Part shown: positions 44,557-52,302 of the stretch, in pieces
Position numbering within the stretch: the stretch's first letter is position 1
How the letters are laid out: each line of letters opens with the position of its first letter
NCBI GenBank assembly: GCA_964655355.1
Contig: CAZZMD010000003.1
Location: 72,610-136,609, forward strand
Origin: CALGDE01 sp964655355
GTDB taxonomy: Bacteria > Cyanobacteriota > Cyanobacteriia > CACIAM-69d
Direction: 5' to 3'
DNA: 64,000 nucleotides
Translations under genes and position numbers: made by a program
The notes under the pieces: model-generated
The model's input: only the letters and a program-made list of their open reading frames with translations
The model's database searches: none
What the model was told of the DNA's origin: nothing

Positions 44557-45480
44557 ATGGTCGCTGATCGCGCTGATAAAGCTAACAATCTGGGGACTGT
44601 CACCGTATTGGGCATGGGTTTGATGGGGGCTCCCATGGCGCTGAAGTTGGCGGAGGCGGGCTATGGGGTCACGGTCTGGAATCGCACCCCGGATAAATCC
44701 CAAGCGGTCCAAACGGAAAATTCTGAGATTGCGATCGCCCCGACCGTTGCCGAAGCGATCGCCGCCAGCGATGTCATCCTGGCAATGCTCAGCGACTACG
44801 CCGCCCTCAAAGCCACGTTGCTCGTTGATGATGCCCTTGCGGAAGTTGGGGGCAAAACCGTGATTCAAATGGGGACGATCGCCCCCCAGGAGACCCAGGC
44901 GATCGCCGAGGGGATCAACGGTGCCGGGGGAGATTATTTGGAAGCCACCGTCCTTGGCAGCATTCCTCAGGTAAAAACCGGGACCCTTCTGGTAATGGTC
45001 GGCGGTACGGCTGAGCAATTTGAGGCCCACCTGTCCCTCCTGAAAATCTTTGGACCAGAACCCCTGTTGGTGGGTCCCGTCGGCAGTTCTGCCGCCCTTA
45101 AATTGGCCCTAAACCAGCTTATTGCCAGCCTGACCAGCGGATTTGCTGCCAGCTTAGGCATGGTCCAGCGAGCCGGGATTGACCTGGATATTTTTATGAC
45201 GATCCTGCGGGATAGCGCCCTCTATGCGCCCACCTTCGACAAAAAACTTGCGCGGATGGTCGATCGCAATTTCGCCAACCCCAATTTTCCGACGAAGCAC
45301 CTCCTTAAGGACACTCGCCTATTTGCCCAAGCCGCCGAGGCCTATGGCTTGGATACAACGATGGTTGAGGCGATCGCCCAAGTGGTGGGACAAACCGTTG
45401 ACGCCGGCTTACAAAACGAAGACTATTCCGCCCTGTTCAATACCGTTGTTCCCAATCCCGAGCAAACGAAAAACCCCTAG
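44557..45480 (+). CDS. NAD(P)-dependent beta-hydroxyacid dehydrogenase family protein
   Basis: A 307-residue two-domain enzyme of the 3-hydroxyisobutyrate dehydrogenase / glyoxylate-succinic semialdehyde reductase family. The Rossmann start VLGMGLMGAPMALKLAEAGYGVTVWNRT, the substrate site GGDYLEATVLGS (a variant of the usual DAPVSG) and catalytic Lys in SAALKLALNQL are visible. The Arg in WNRT suggests NADPH. Physiological substrate cannot be told. GTG 44551 is also in frame but leaves only two to three bases from AAGGGAGA; ATG 44557 is better spaced. Its stop codon shares four bases (CTAG) with the stop of the convergent acyltransferase gene. Confidence 0.88.
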   Translation: MVADRADKANNLGTVTVLGMGLMGAPMALKLAEAGYGVTVWNRTPDKSQAVQTENSEIAIAPTVAEAIAASDVILAMLSDYAALKATLLVDDALAEVGGKTVIQMGTIAPQETQAIAEGINGAGGDYLEATVLGSIPQVKTGTLLVMVGGTAEQFEAHLSLLKIFGPEPLLVGPVGSSAALKLALNQLIASLTSGFAASLGMVQRAGIDLDIFMTILRDSALYAPTFDKKLARMVDRNFANPNFPTKHLLKDTRLFAQAAEAYGLDTTMVEAIAQVVGQTVDAGLQNEDYSALFNTVVPNPEQTKNP

Positions 45481-46481
45481 GCGACATCCCCTAGCACCAC
45501 ATAGGCGAGCCGTCGGCTTAGGCGAACCAGGAGGATTAGGGCGATCGTTGCTGCTAACACCACGGCACCAAACAGAAGTTTTTCCACAATGTCATAGGGT
45601 TGTAGCTCCAGTCCGACCCGTCCACCGGCGAACTCAAACACCTCAATGACGGCGTGGTGAGCCAGATAAATGCCATAGGTGGTGCTGAGCAATCCCACCA
45701 ACCATTGGCGATGACTGGTGGCGGAAAAGGTTAGGGCAATAAGCGTCGAGGAGAGTCCCCCCAAGACCGGCAATCCCAACTTTAAAAACAGGTTGTCGGC
45801 GGCTTGGGTATAGGTGAAATAGTTAGTGATTTCGACGGCAATAAAACTGGCGATCGCCCCCCAACGAACCCAACTATTTTTCAACAATCCCGACCGTTCC
45901 AGCCCCACAAGAAATAAAGCCGCCAGAGAGTATAAAATTCCCAGCCAAAATATGCCACCCCCCCAGCTAAAATACCCCTCAAAACCGCCATACCAGGCAA
46001 ACCCAAATAGGCTTGCCATCCCTAAAGTCCCGAGCATGATATTTTTCCAGTGCCGTCCACTAAAGAACATGAGACGTCCACAGAAGAACTGAAGCCGGAA
46101 GCAAATGATCCAGGGAATAAAATACAGTTGAACCGCTGCGGTTCCATAGAAAATAAGCCCGATTACGTCAAAGCCAAAGCCACCCTCGCCCTGGAGTTGA
46201 AACTTGACATAGCGCATCACCACATAAATCAAAGACCAGACTAAATAGGGAATCACCAGACGATCAATTTTTTTGAAAGGCGATCGCGTTGGCGGTGATT
46301 TGACGGCACTTTTGACAAAGAAATATAGGGAAGTAGTGACAAAAAAGGGAACGCAGAAAATCCAAAATAGCGTATTGAAATTTTCCCCCATGGGAGTACT
46401 GGGGGTGAGGTGGAGAATTATCACCCCCGTGGCGGCAATCAATCTACCAATATCAACTGCAAGATTACGCGCTTTTGCCAT
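45477..46481 (-). CDS. Acyltransferase 3 family membrane protein
   Basis: The 334-residue protein has about ten membrane helices. The first carries RLIAATGVIILH, fitting the RxxAxxxVxxxH motif of acyltransferase-3 proteins, which O-acetylate sugars of polysaccharides or other surface molecules. It ends with YGIYLAHHAVIEVF and a C-terminal LLVRLSRRLAYVVLGD. It is convergent with the dehydrogenase gene, sharing CTAG at 45477-45480. Confidence 0.85.
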   Translation of the reverse strand: MAKARNLAVDIGRLIAATGVIILHLTPSTPMGENFNTLFWIFCVPFFVTTSLYFFVKSAVKSPPTRSPFKKIDRLVIPYLVWSLIYVVMRYVKFQLQGEGGFGFDVIGLIFYGTAAVQLYFIPWIICFRLQFFCGRLMFFSGRHWKNIMLGTLGMASLFGFAWYGGFEGYFSWGGGIFWLGILYSLAALFLVGLERSGLLKNSWVRWGAIASFIAVEITNYFTYTQAADNLFLKLGLPVLGGLSSTLIALTFSATSHRQWLVGLLSTTYGIYLAHHAVIEVFEFAGGRVGLELQPYDIVEKLLFGAVVLAATIALILLVRLSRRLAYVVLGDVA

Positions 46482-46573
46482 AGGTCAAATCTATAAAATC
46501 AAATCTATAAAGCCCAACAGAACCAAACACAATCAAAAAACAAAGAATCCCTTGAAGACTCTCCAGCGCGGCA

Positions 46574-47395
46574 TTACAACCATCCCCGCAGCCAGTATAC
46601 AAACGTCCCCACGTACTCCTTCAGCGCACGGGTTAGCCCCCGTAAACTCTCCGCATCCGGCAAAAGATTGAGAGCGATCGCCTCCGCCGTATTCCACCGT
46701 TCCGCATTGTCCGCGTCCGTCACCAAAAAATCGGTTGGAGCGGCAATGGGCTCAAATCCCGCTTTGCGAAAAATCGCCAGGGATCGGGGCATATGCATCG
46801 CCGAGGTCACCAAAAGAATACGGTGAATATCCATGCCCGCCAGGACTTTCGACGTATAGTCCGCATTTTGAAAGGTATTGAGCGATCGCGTTTCCATCAC
46901 GATACTGTCCGCCGGCACCCCCATCGCCGTCGCCAACTCCGCCATATCCACCGCCTCCGACTCACCGGTCCCGCGCCACTGAATCCGCCCCCCGGTCATC
47001 ACCACCACTGGCGCCTTCCCCGCCTTCCAAAGCTTTGCCCCATACAGCACGCGATCGCCCTCTTCCGCCAAATCTAGCCAGGGGCGTGGGGGCAAAGGCG
47101 CTTTGATGCCGCCCCCCAACACCACGATCGCATCCGCGTCCGGCAAGTCTGGATAGGGCAATCCCGTCGTCGCTTCCTGGAGGGCGATCGCCTGATCCTC
47201 CAGGCTTTTCACAACGATCGCTGAGATCCAACCATTGCTCGAAACCAGAATGACGACTAGGGCCAACCCAATGGCGATCGCGGCCCATCGCCCCTGCCGC
47301 CAAGCCAACAGTATCAGCGCCGCCATCAATAGCAGACAGGTCAACCCCAAGGGGTAGATCAAGGGCGGTAACAGCTTAGAGAGAAAAACAAACAT
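46574..47395 (-). CDS. YdcF/ElyC-type (DUF218) membrane protein
   Basis: The 273-residue protein has two N-terminal membrane helices (LLPPLIYPLGLTCLLLMAALILLAW; AIAIGLALVVILVSSNGW) and a DUF218 domain (DADAIVVLGGGI, VVVMTGGRI, SIVMETRSLNTFQNADYTSKVL, HRILLVTSAMHMPRSLAIFRKAG). In E. coli the relative ElyC affects envelope integrity; this role is not shown here. It lies downstream of the acyltransferase on the same strand, separated by 92 bases. Confidence 0.9.
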   Translation of the reverse strand: MFVFLSKLLPPLIYPLGLTCLLLMAALILLAWRQGRWAAIAIGLALVVILVSSNGWISAIVVKSLEDQAIALQEATTGLPYPDLPDADAIVVLGGGIKAPLPPRPWLDLAEEGDRVLYGAKLWKAGKAPVVVMTGGRIQWRGTGESEAVDMAELATAMGVPADSIVMETRSLNTFQNADYTSKVLAGMDIHRILLVTSAMHMPRSLAIFRKAGFEPIAAPTDFLVTDADNAERWNTAEAIALNLLPDAESLRGLTRALKEYVGTFVYWLRGWL

Positions 47396-47737
47396 TGCAA
47401 AATAATTGTTTCATCAGCGTTAGACATTAGACGCACAGCAGTCAATCAATCCTGGAAAGCGATCGGGCAAACCTCATTAATCACGTTCTTTTTGTCAGAC
47501 TTAATTATCCTTTTGACTTCAAACTTAACGTTCAGGGGAGTATTGGCAATTATGACTCAATGCTAAACGCGAAGATTGATCGGATGGAATATTACCTTGT
47601 TCTAGAAACTTCAATTTAGATTTGTCAATTTATACGGTTCAACTGCCTGGGCCGACCTAAGAATGAAAGGGCAGGGGAGTTAGTACACCAACCTCGCCAC
47701 GACAACACTTGTCATTCAGTTGCTTAGTCCTAACACG
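47396..47737. other. Divergent intergenic region
   Basis: The DNA between the YdcF gene and the small membrane protein gene is AT-rich and holds both promoters. No repeats, operators or RNA gene recognised. Confidence 0.3.
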
Positions 47738-48106
47738 ATGGAAATTCGAATGCTCCGCAAAACGGCCCCCCAACAACCTGACCTATATCCTCTGGATTGG
47801 GTAATTCGTTTTGCTCAGTCAATTGTCCTAACAGCCATCATTAGTTTTGCGCTGTCGGCCTGCGCCATACTCACCGTGGCTCTAATTCCCATGGGGCTTG
47901 GGCTGATACCCGGATTGTCGAGTTTCGCTAACGGTGTGACGGGGACCATTCTCCACATTCTCTCTGTCTTCGGTGGGGGGCAGTGGTGGTCTGGAATTTT
48001 GGTAATTTCGCTACCGATCAGCGGTGTAAGTGTATTGTTTGACGCATTTGTATTTCTACAAAACCATGCCCAAGAGGCGTGGAGAGCTTGGAAAAGTTTT
48101 GACTAG
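47738..48106 (+). CDS. Small membrane protein of unknown function
   Basis: The protein of about 122 residues has two hydrophobic segments (VIRFAQSIVLTAIISFALSACAILTVALIPMGLGL and WWSGILVISLPISGVSVLFDAFVFL) joined by a Gly/Ser-rich loop. The frame opens at TTG 47720, but ATG 47738 or ATG 47750 is likelier. No family is recognised and codon use is consistent with a real gene. Confidence 0.5.
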   Translation: MEIRMLRKTAPQQPDLYPLDWVIRFAQSIVLTAIISFALSACAILTVALIPMGLGLIPGLSSFANGVTGTILHILSVFGGGQWWSGILVISLPISGVSVLFDAFVFLQNHAQEAWRAWKSFD

Positions 48107-48256
48107 GGCGCGTTAATTAACGTGAATTGACTTTACGATCAGCGCCACTTCTAAGGCCCTACTTCCAATCGATAAAGCCCCATCTTGAATCGAGCATCCA
48201 GCCGATAGACGACACGGCAGAATAACGCGTTCCATAGGGAATAGGACTAATAGGAT

Positions 48257-49144
48257 TTAAGAGCGACGAATATTAAAGCAGCACCATTCTTGACGTCTCC
48301 ACAGGGTCGCAATAATCCAATCATGGTGTTCTAGCAGGTCAGCCACAGGTTTGGCTTGATCCAACAAAATTCCACTCAAGATTCCCCAGGTTGAAGCTTT
48401 GGAAATCTTTTCCATTTCGGGGATCATTTCGACAATCACTTCCGCCAAAATATTGCAGAAGAAGCCGTCCACGGGACCGTCTAGATCGGTGATTAAGTTC
48501 TCTAGGCTGCCTTGATAGATATTGAGCTGCTGTTCTGAGAGATCGTTCAGGTCTCGGTTTGCTTTGGCCGCTTTGACCGCAAGGGGATCGGTGTCCACGG
48601 CATGGGCTTCCTTGGCCCCCAGCAACAGTGCGCCAATGGACAGAATGCCGGAGCCGCAGCCAATGTCAGCAATTTTGTCCTCGGTGGGGCTGCCGTCAAG
48701 GCGCATTTCGAGGGCTTCTAGACAGAGCTGGGTGGTGGGATGGCTGCCAGTGCCGAAGGCGACGCCGGGATCGAGTTTGAGCAGGGAGCGATCGCTCTCG
48801 GGCTGGGGATCGATCCAGGCGGGGCAGACCAGGAATTGATCGCCGATTTCTTGGGGCTCCCAATGGTCTTTCCAACTGCTGGACCAGTCTTCTTCGTCAA
48901 TCAAGCTCCAGGTAACTTGGGGCTCCGAGAGGGTCATAGAGAGGGAGTCTTGCCGGAGCCATAGGGCAAAGGCGGCGAGATCCAAGAGCTTGGCTTGATC
49001 CTGGGGAAGATAGGCGGAGATGATGGCATTGTTGCCCTTGAAGCGGTTGGAGGTGCCGCGGCAACCCAGTTGTTCGGCGCGCCAAAATACCATTTCTTCC
49101 AGGTGTGGATGGCAACAGACAACGATTTCCCACCAACTATTCAC
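48257..49144 (-). CDS. prmA: Ribosomal protein L11 methyltransferase
   Basis: PrmA trimethylates ribosomal protein L11 with S-adenosylmethionine. In 295 residues the N-terminal L11-recognition part (WEIVVCCHPHLEEMVFW) is followed by the methyltransferase domain with KLDPGVAFGTGSHPTTQLCLEAL, IADIGCGSGILSIGALLLGA and FFCNILAEVI. All expected binding motifs are present. It stands alone. Confidence 0.95.
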   Translation of the reverse strand: MNSWWEIVVCCHPHLEEMVFWRAEQLGCRGTSNRFKGNNAIISAYLPQDQAKLLDLAAFALWLRQDSLSMTLSEPQVTWSLIDEEDWSSSWKDHWEPQEIGDQFLVCPAWIDPQPESDRSLLKLDPGVAFGTGSHPTTQLCLEALEMRLDGSPTEDKIADIGCGSGILSIGALLLGAKEAHAVDTDPLAVKAAKANRDLNDLSEQQLNIYQGSLENLITDLDGPVDGFFCNILAEVIVEMIPEMEKISKASTWGILSGILLDQAKPVADLLEHHDWIIATLWRRQEWCCFNIRRS

Positions 49145-49330
49145 CGCAGTTTCACCGATTCGTTAAGGTCTTGGGGCGCTGGGATGTGCTGAGGTAGGAG
49201 TCTGCCCCAGTTTGATCCCTGTTTATTGTGGCATTCTCCACAGGAAACGTAGGGGACTATTGAGTGAATGTTGCTTAAGGGTTGCTTAATGAGTGTATGG
49301 GGAGCGCTTTTCGTTGGACTATTCGTTGGA

Positions 49331-49669
49331 TTAAAGAGGAAGAATCCATTCTGAGGCGCGATCGCCCAGATCGATGGGAATACTAACCGCCTTGCCTTGA
49401 CGGGGTTTTTGACGGGTCTCGTCGATGAATTGCATCACCGCACTGGCAACGCCCCATTCGTTTAAATGAACGGCGATCGCGTCTAAATTCTCGAAATATT
49501 CATCCTCGGTCATGGGGAACGAGACTTGCTCGAGATATCGCCACATCACCTGGAGGAAAATTTTGCCCTTGAAACGGCGTAATTGAAGGTCGTAGGAAAA
49601 TCCCCACTTATCTACGATCAGGTTGTAGAGCGAATCCCCGGTCATGGGGTCTGCGGTCTGGTCCGACAT
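49331..49669 (-). CDS. DUF3067 family protein
   Basis: The 112-residue protein matches DUF3067, found in cyanobacteria and plastids: LYNLIVDKWGFSYDLQLRRFKGKIFLQVMWRYLEQVSFPMTEDEYFENL ... RQGKAVSIPIDLG. Function unknown. It is upstream of prmA by 186 bases and divergent from petC. Confidence 0.85.
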   Translation of the reverse strand: MSDQTADPMTGDSLYNLIVDKWGFSYDLQLRRFKGKIFLQVMWRYLEQVSFPMTEDEYFENLDAIAVHLNEWGVASAVMQFIDETRQKPRQGKAVSIPIDLGDRASEWILPL

Positions 49670-50097
49670 GCCGATATGCTCCTCTCCAATATGCTCCCCA
49701 AGGTGCTTCCTAAGGTACCTCCCAGGCGGTGCGATCGCGTTGACTCAGCCTAGGTTTTGCCCCATGAACCCCGCCGGATTGCGACGCCGTGCCGCCTACG
49801 TCATCCAGCTTAACAAACCGCAACAACCGCCCCGTCGATTTTCCCAGCAACGGTCGTCTCTAGGCTGCGAATAATCTGGTGGAAGAGCAGTTGCCCACTG
49901 GATTTGGTGAATCCTTAAAGCCCGTCCCAGGGAATGTCATAATACCGTAGCGAATTATGAGCCTGTGCCCGCTGAGGTGCACGTTTGAAGTGCCCGTTAT
50001 TGCAGTCGGCAACGCAAGCTCGATTAAGCGTCATGCTTTATCGCAACTTTAATCGAAAACCCGTTTTCGACCTAGAAGGGGAACTTAGATAGGAATT
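49670..50097. promoter_or_regulatory. Divergent upstream region of petC and the DUF3067 gene
   Basis: This 428-base gap must carry the petCA promoter. A candidate -10 (CATAAT at about 49938) lies about 160 bases before petC, without a clear -35, leaving a long leader. No gene is supported inside. Confidence 0.35.
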
Positions 50098-50637
50098 ATG
50101 ACTCAAGCTTCCAGCTCTGCGGATGTGCCCAGCATGGGCCGCCGCCAGTTTATGAATCTTTTGACCTTCGGCTCAGCGACGGGTGTGGCCCTGGGTGCCC
50201 TATACCCCGTTGTGCGCTATTTCATTCCGCCGTCTTCCGGTAGCGCCGGTGGTGGTGTGGCGGCTAAGGATGCCCTTGGCAATGATGTGTTGCTGAGTAA
50301 ATTCACCGCAGAGCACAATGTGGGCGAGCGGGTCTTGGTCCAAGGTCTCAAGGGCGATCCCACCTATTTGGTTGTGGAAGGAGATGATGCGATCGCGAGC
50401 TACGGCTTGAATGCGGTTTGCACCCACCTAGGCTGCGTGGTGCCCTGGAACGCCAGCGAAAACAAGTATATGTGCCCCTGCCACGGTTCCCAGTACAACA
50501 GCGAGGGTAAAGTGGTTCGCGGCCCGGCACCGTTGTCCTTGGCATTGGCCCATGTGGATGTGAACGACGACAAGGTGTCCATCAGCCCCTGGACTGAAAC
50601 GGACTTCCGGACCGGTGACGATCCCTGGTGGGCGTAG
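50098..50637 (+). CDS. petC: Cytochrome b6f Rieske iron-sulfur protein
   Basis: PetC passes electrons from plastoquinol to cytochrome f in the thylakoid cytochrome b6f complex. The 179-residue protein has an N-terminal twin-Arg (MGRRQFMN) followed by one membrane helix (SATGVALGALYPVVRYF), then a flexible GSAGGG hinge. The [2Fe-2S] domain carries both cluster boxes: CTHLGCVVPW and CPCHGSQYN. petA follows after 130 bases on the same strand, the conserved cyanobacterial petCA order. Confidence 0.97.
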   Translation: MTQASSSADVPSMGRRQFMNLLTFGSATGVALGALYPVVRYFIPPSSGSAGGGVAAKDALGNDVLLSKFTAEHNVGERVLVQGLKGDPTYLVVEGDDAIASYGLNAVCTHLGCVVPWNASENKYMCPCHGSQYNSEGKVVRGPAPLSLALAHVDVNDDKVSISPWTETDFRTGDDPWWA

Positions 50638-50767
50638 ATTGGCTAAGTTGATCGGCGGATCGGCGTCAGTCGCTAGTCGCTAGATCGTTAGTTAGATCGT
50701 TCAAGCCCTTGCCCCTTGAAGCTTTTAAGATTCGAACCTGAGCATTTCCTGACAGTTTGACCTATCC

Positions 50768-51760
50768 ATGAAACCTCCTATTCCTACGAGCCAGCTGCGC
50801 GATCGCCTCAGCGCGGCCGTCCAAGCCTTTTCCCGTACGGCAGTCCTATCCGTTGCCCTAGCAGCATTGTTGCTATCGGCCGACTGGATTTTGCCCCAGT
50901 CCGCTGAAGCTTATCCCTTCTGGGCCCAAGAAGCCTACGAAACCCCTCGGGAAGCCACCGGTCGCATCGTGTGTGCCAACTGCCACCTGGCGTCCAAGCC
51001 GACCCAAGTGGAGGTGCCCCAGTCTGTGGCCCCCGACACGGTGTTTGAAGCGGTCGTAAAACTGCCCTATGACCACGATATTCAACAGGTGACCGGTACC
51101 GGTGAGCCCGGACCTTTGAATGTGGGTGCAGTGCTGATGTTGCCCGACGGGTTCAAAATCGCCCCCGAGGAGCGCCTGTCTGAGGAGCTGAAGGAGAAGA
51201 CTGAAGGTCTATACTTCCAGTCCTACGCAGAGGATAAGCAGAACGTCGTCATCATCGGCCCCATTGCCGGCGATGATTACCCCGAGATTGTGTTCCCCGT
51301 TCTGTCTCCCGATCCTCGGACCGATAAGAGCTTGAACTTTGGTAAGTATCAGGTCCATGTGGGCGGTAACCGGGGTCGTGGCCAGGTCTATCCCACCGGT
51401 GGCAAGACCAATAACGCCCTTTACACTGCCTCTGCGGCGGGCACCATTACAGCGATCGCCCCCACCGAGTACAGCACTGATATCACCATCAGCACCGAGG
51501 ATGGCGATGTGGTGGATAGCATCCCCACGGGTCCCCAGGTGATTGTGGAAGTGGGTCAAACCGTTGCTGCTGGCGAAGCGATTACTAACGATCCCAACGT
51601 GGGTGGCTTTGGTCAGGTGGATGCGGAAATCGTCCTCCAGGATCCTGCCCGAGTGGCTTGGTTGTTGGTCTTCTTCGTGGGGATTATGGTCACCCAGGTG
51701 ATGTTTGCCCTGAAAAAGAAGCAGGTGGAGAAGGTTCAGTTGGCAGAAATGAATTTCTAG
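50768..51760 (+). CDS. petA: Cytochrome f
   Basis: Cytochrome f is the c-type haem subunit of the b6f complex. The 330-residue precursor has a signal peptide cleaved before Tyr49 (AEA|YPFWAQ), whose N-terminal amine is the haem ligand. Haem attaches at Cys69 and Cys72 of CANCH. A C-terminal membrane helix (VAWLLVFFVGIMVTQVMFALKKKQ) anchors it. The lumenal small domain with EVGQTVAAGEAIT is intact. Confidence 0.98.
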   Translation: MKPPIPTSQLRDRLSAAVQAFSRTAVLSVALAALLLSADWILPQSAEAYPFWAQEAYETPREATGRIVCANCHLASKPTQVEVPQSVAPDTVFEAVVKLPYDHDIQQVTGTGEPGPLNVGAVLMLPDGFKIAPEERLSEELKEKTEGLYFQSYAEDKQNVVIIGPIAGDDYPEIVFPVLSPDPRTDKSLNFGKYQVHVGGNRGRGQVYPTGGKTNNALYTASAAGTITAIAPTEYSTDITISTEDGDVVDSIPTGPQVIVEVGQTVAAGEAITNDPNVGGFGQVDAEIVLQDPARVAWLLVFFVGIMVTQVMFALKKKQVEKVQLAEMNF

Positions 51761-51850
51761 AATCGTTTCTGGCGTTGACCTAACCTTGACCGTTTCAATG
51801 GTGCGGTTTTAGGTTTCCCCCCAGCGCAGATAACCGAAAGAGCAGAATCG

Positions 51851-51898
51851 AAATGGCAGAACAGCCCGTCCCGTTAGGATGTGACTGTTCTGCCATTT
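51851..51898 (+). terminator. Terminator hairpin of the petC-petA operon
   Basis: AAATGGCAGAACAG (51851-51864) and CTGTTCTGCCATTT (51885-51898) form a perfect 14-bp inverted repeat with a 20-base loop, 90 bases after the petA stop, followed by CTGTTTG. It should stop transcription of petCA and may also end transcription from the left-going remnant nearby. Confidence 0.75.
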
Positions 51899-51982
51899 CT
51901 GTTTGATCGCTGCTTCAATTGCGGCTGGCGATCGCAATTTTGATCGCGACGCCCTAGGGGAATTGATAGGGAGGGCGATCGC

Positions 51983-52219
51983 CTATCCGGCAACCGCTGC
52001 GACGGGGAACTGGATTTCGGTGATGTAGGTATTGTTGTCAGGTTCGGGACCGCCCACCAGATACACTTCGCGGTTGGGACCGATAATGCGATAGCCGTTG
52101 GCTTCAATCCAGCTCACCAGGCTGGTATAGGGCTCTTGCATGGCGTTGTAGGATCCGGCATGGACCAAACAAGCGCATTGATCCCAGCCCAGTAGCTCAT
52201 AGGCTCGAATGCGATCGCA
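51983..52219 (-). pseudogene. Remnant of a MerR-type regulator or GyrI-like effector-binding domain
   Basis: The frame from a TGA near 52220 to the stop at 51983 reads RAYELLGWDQCACLVHAGSYNAMQ, then SWIEANGYRIIGPNREVYLVGGPEPDNN and TYITEIQFPVA. This is the C-terminal end of a GyrI-like (effector-binding) domain as found at the end of MerR/AraC-type regulators. The N-terminal DNA-binding part is missing and an in-frame stop precedes it, so the gene is broken. A complete 61-residue frame begins at ATG 52168, but it is too short to fold as the domain. Confidence 0.6.
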
Positions 52220-52302
52220 CCCTCATCCAAAATCGCTAAAACAGCAATTGGGCGATCGCCCAAACAGCCACCCCAAAAGCGATAGAGGGGCAGAATTGAG
52301 GA

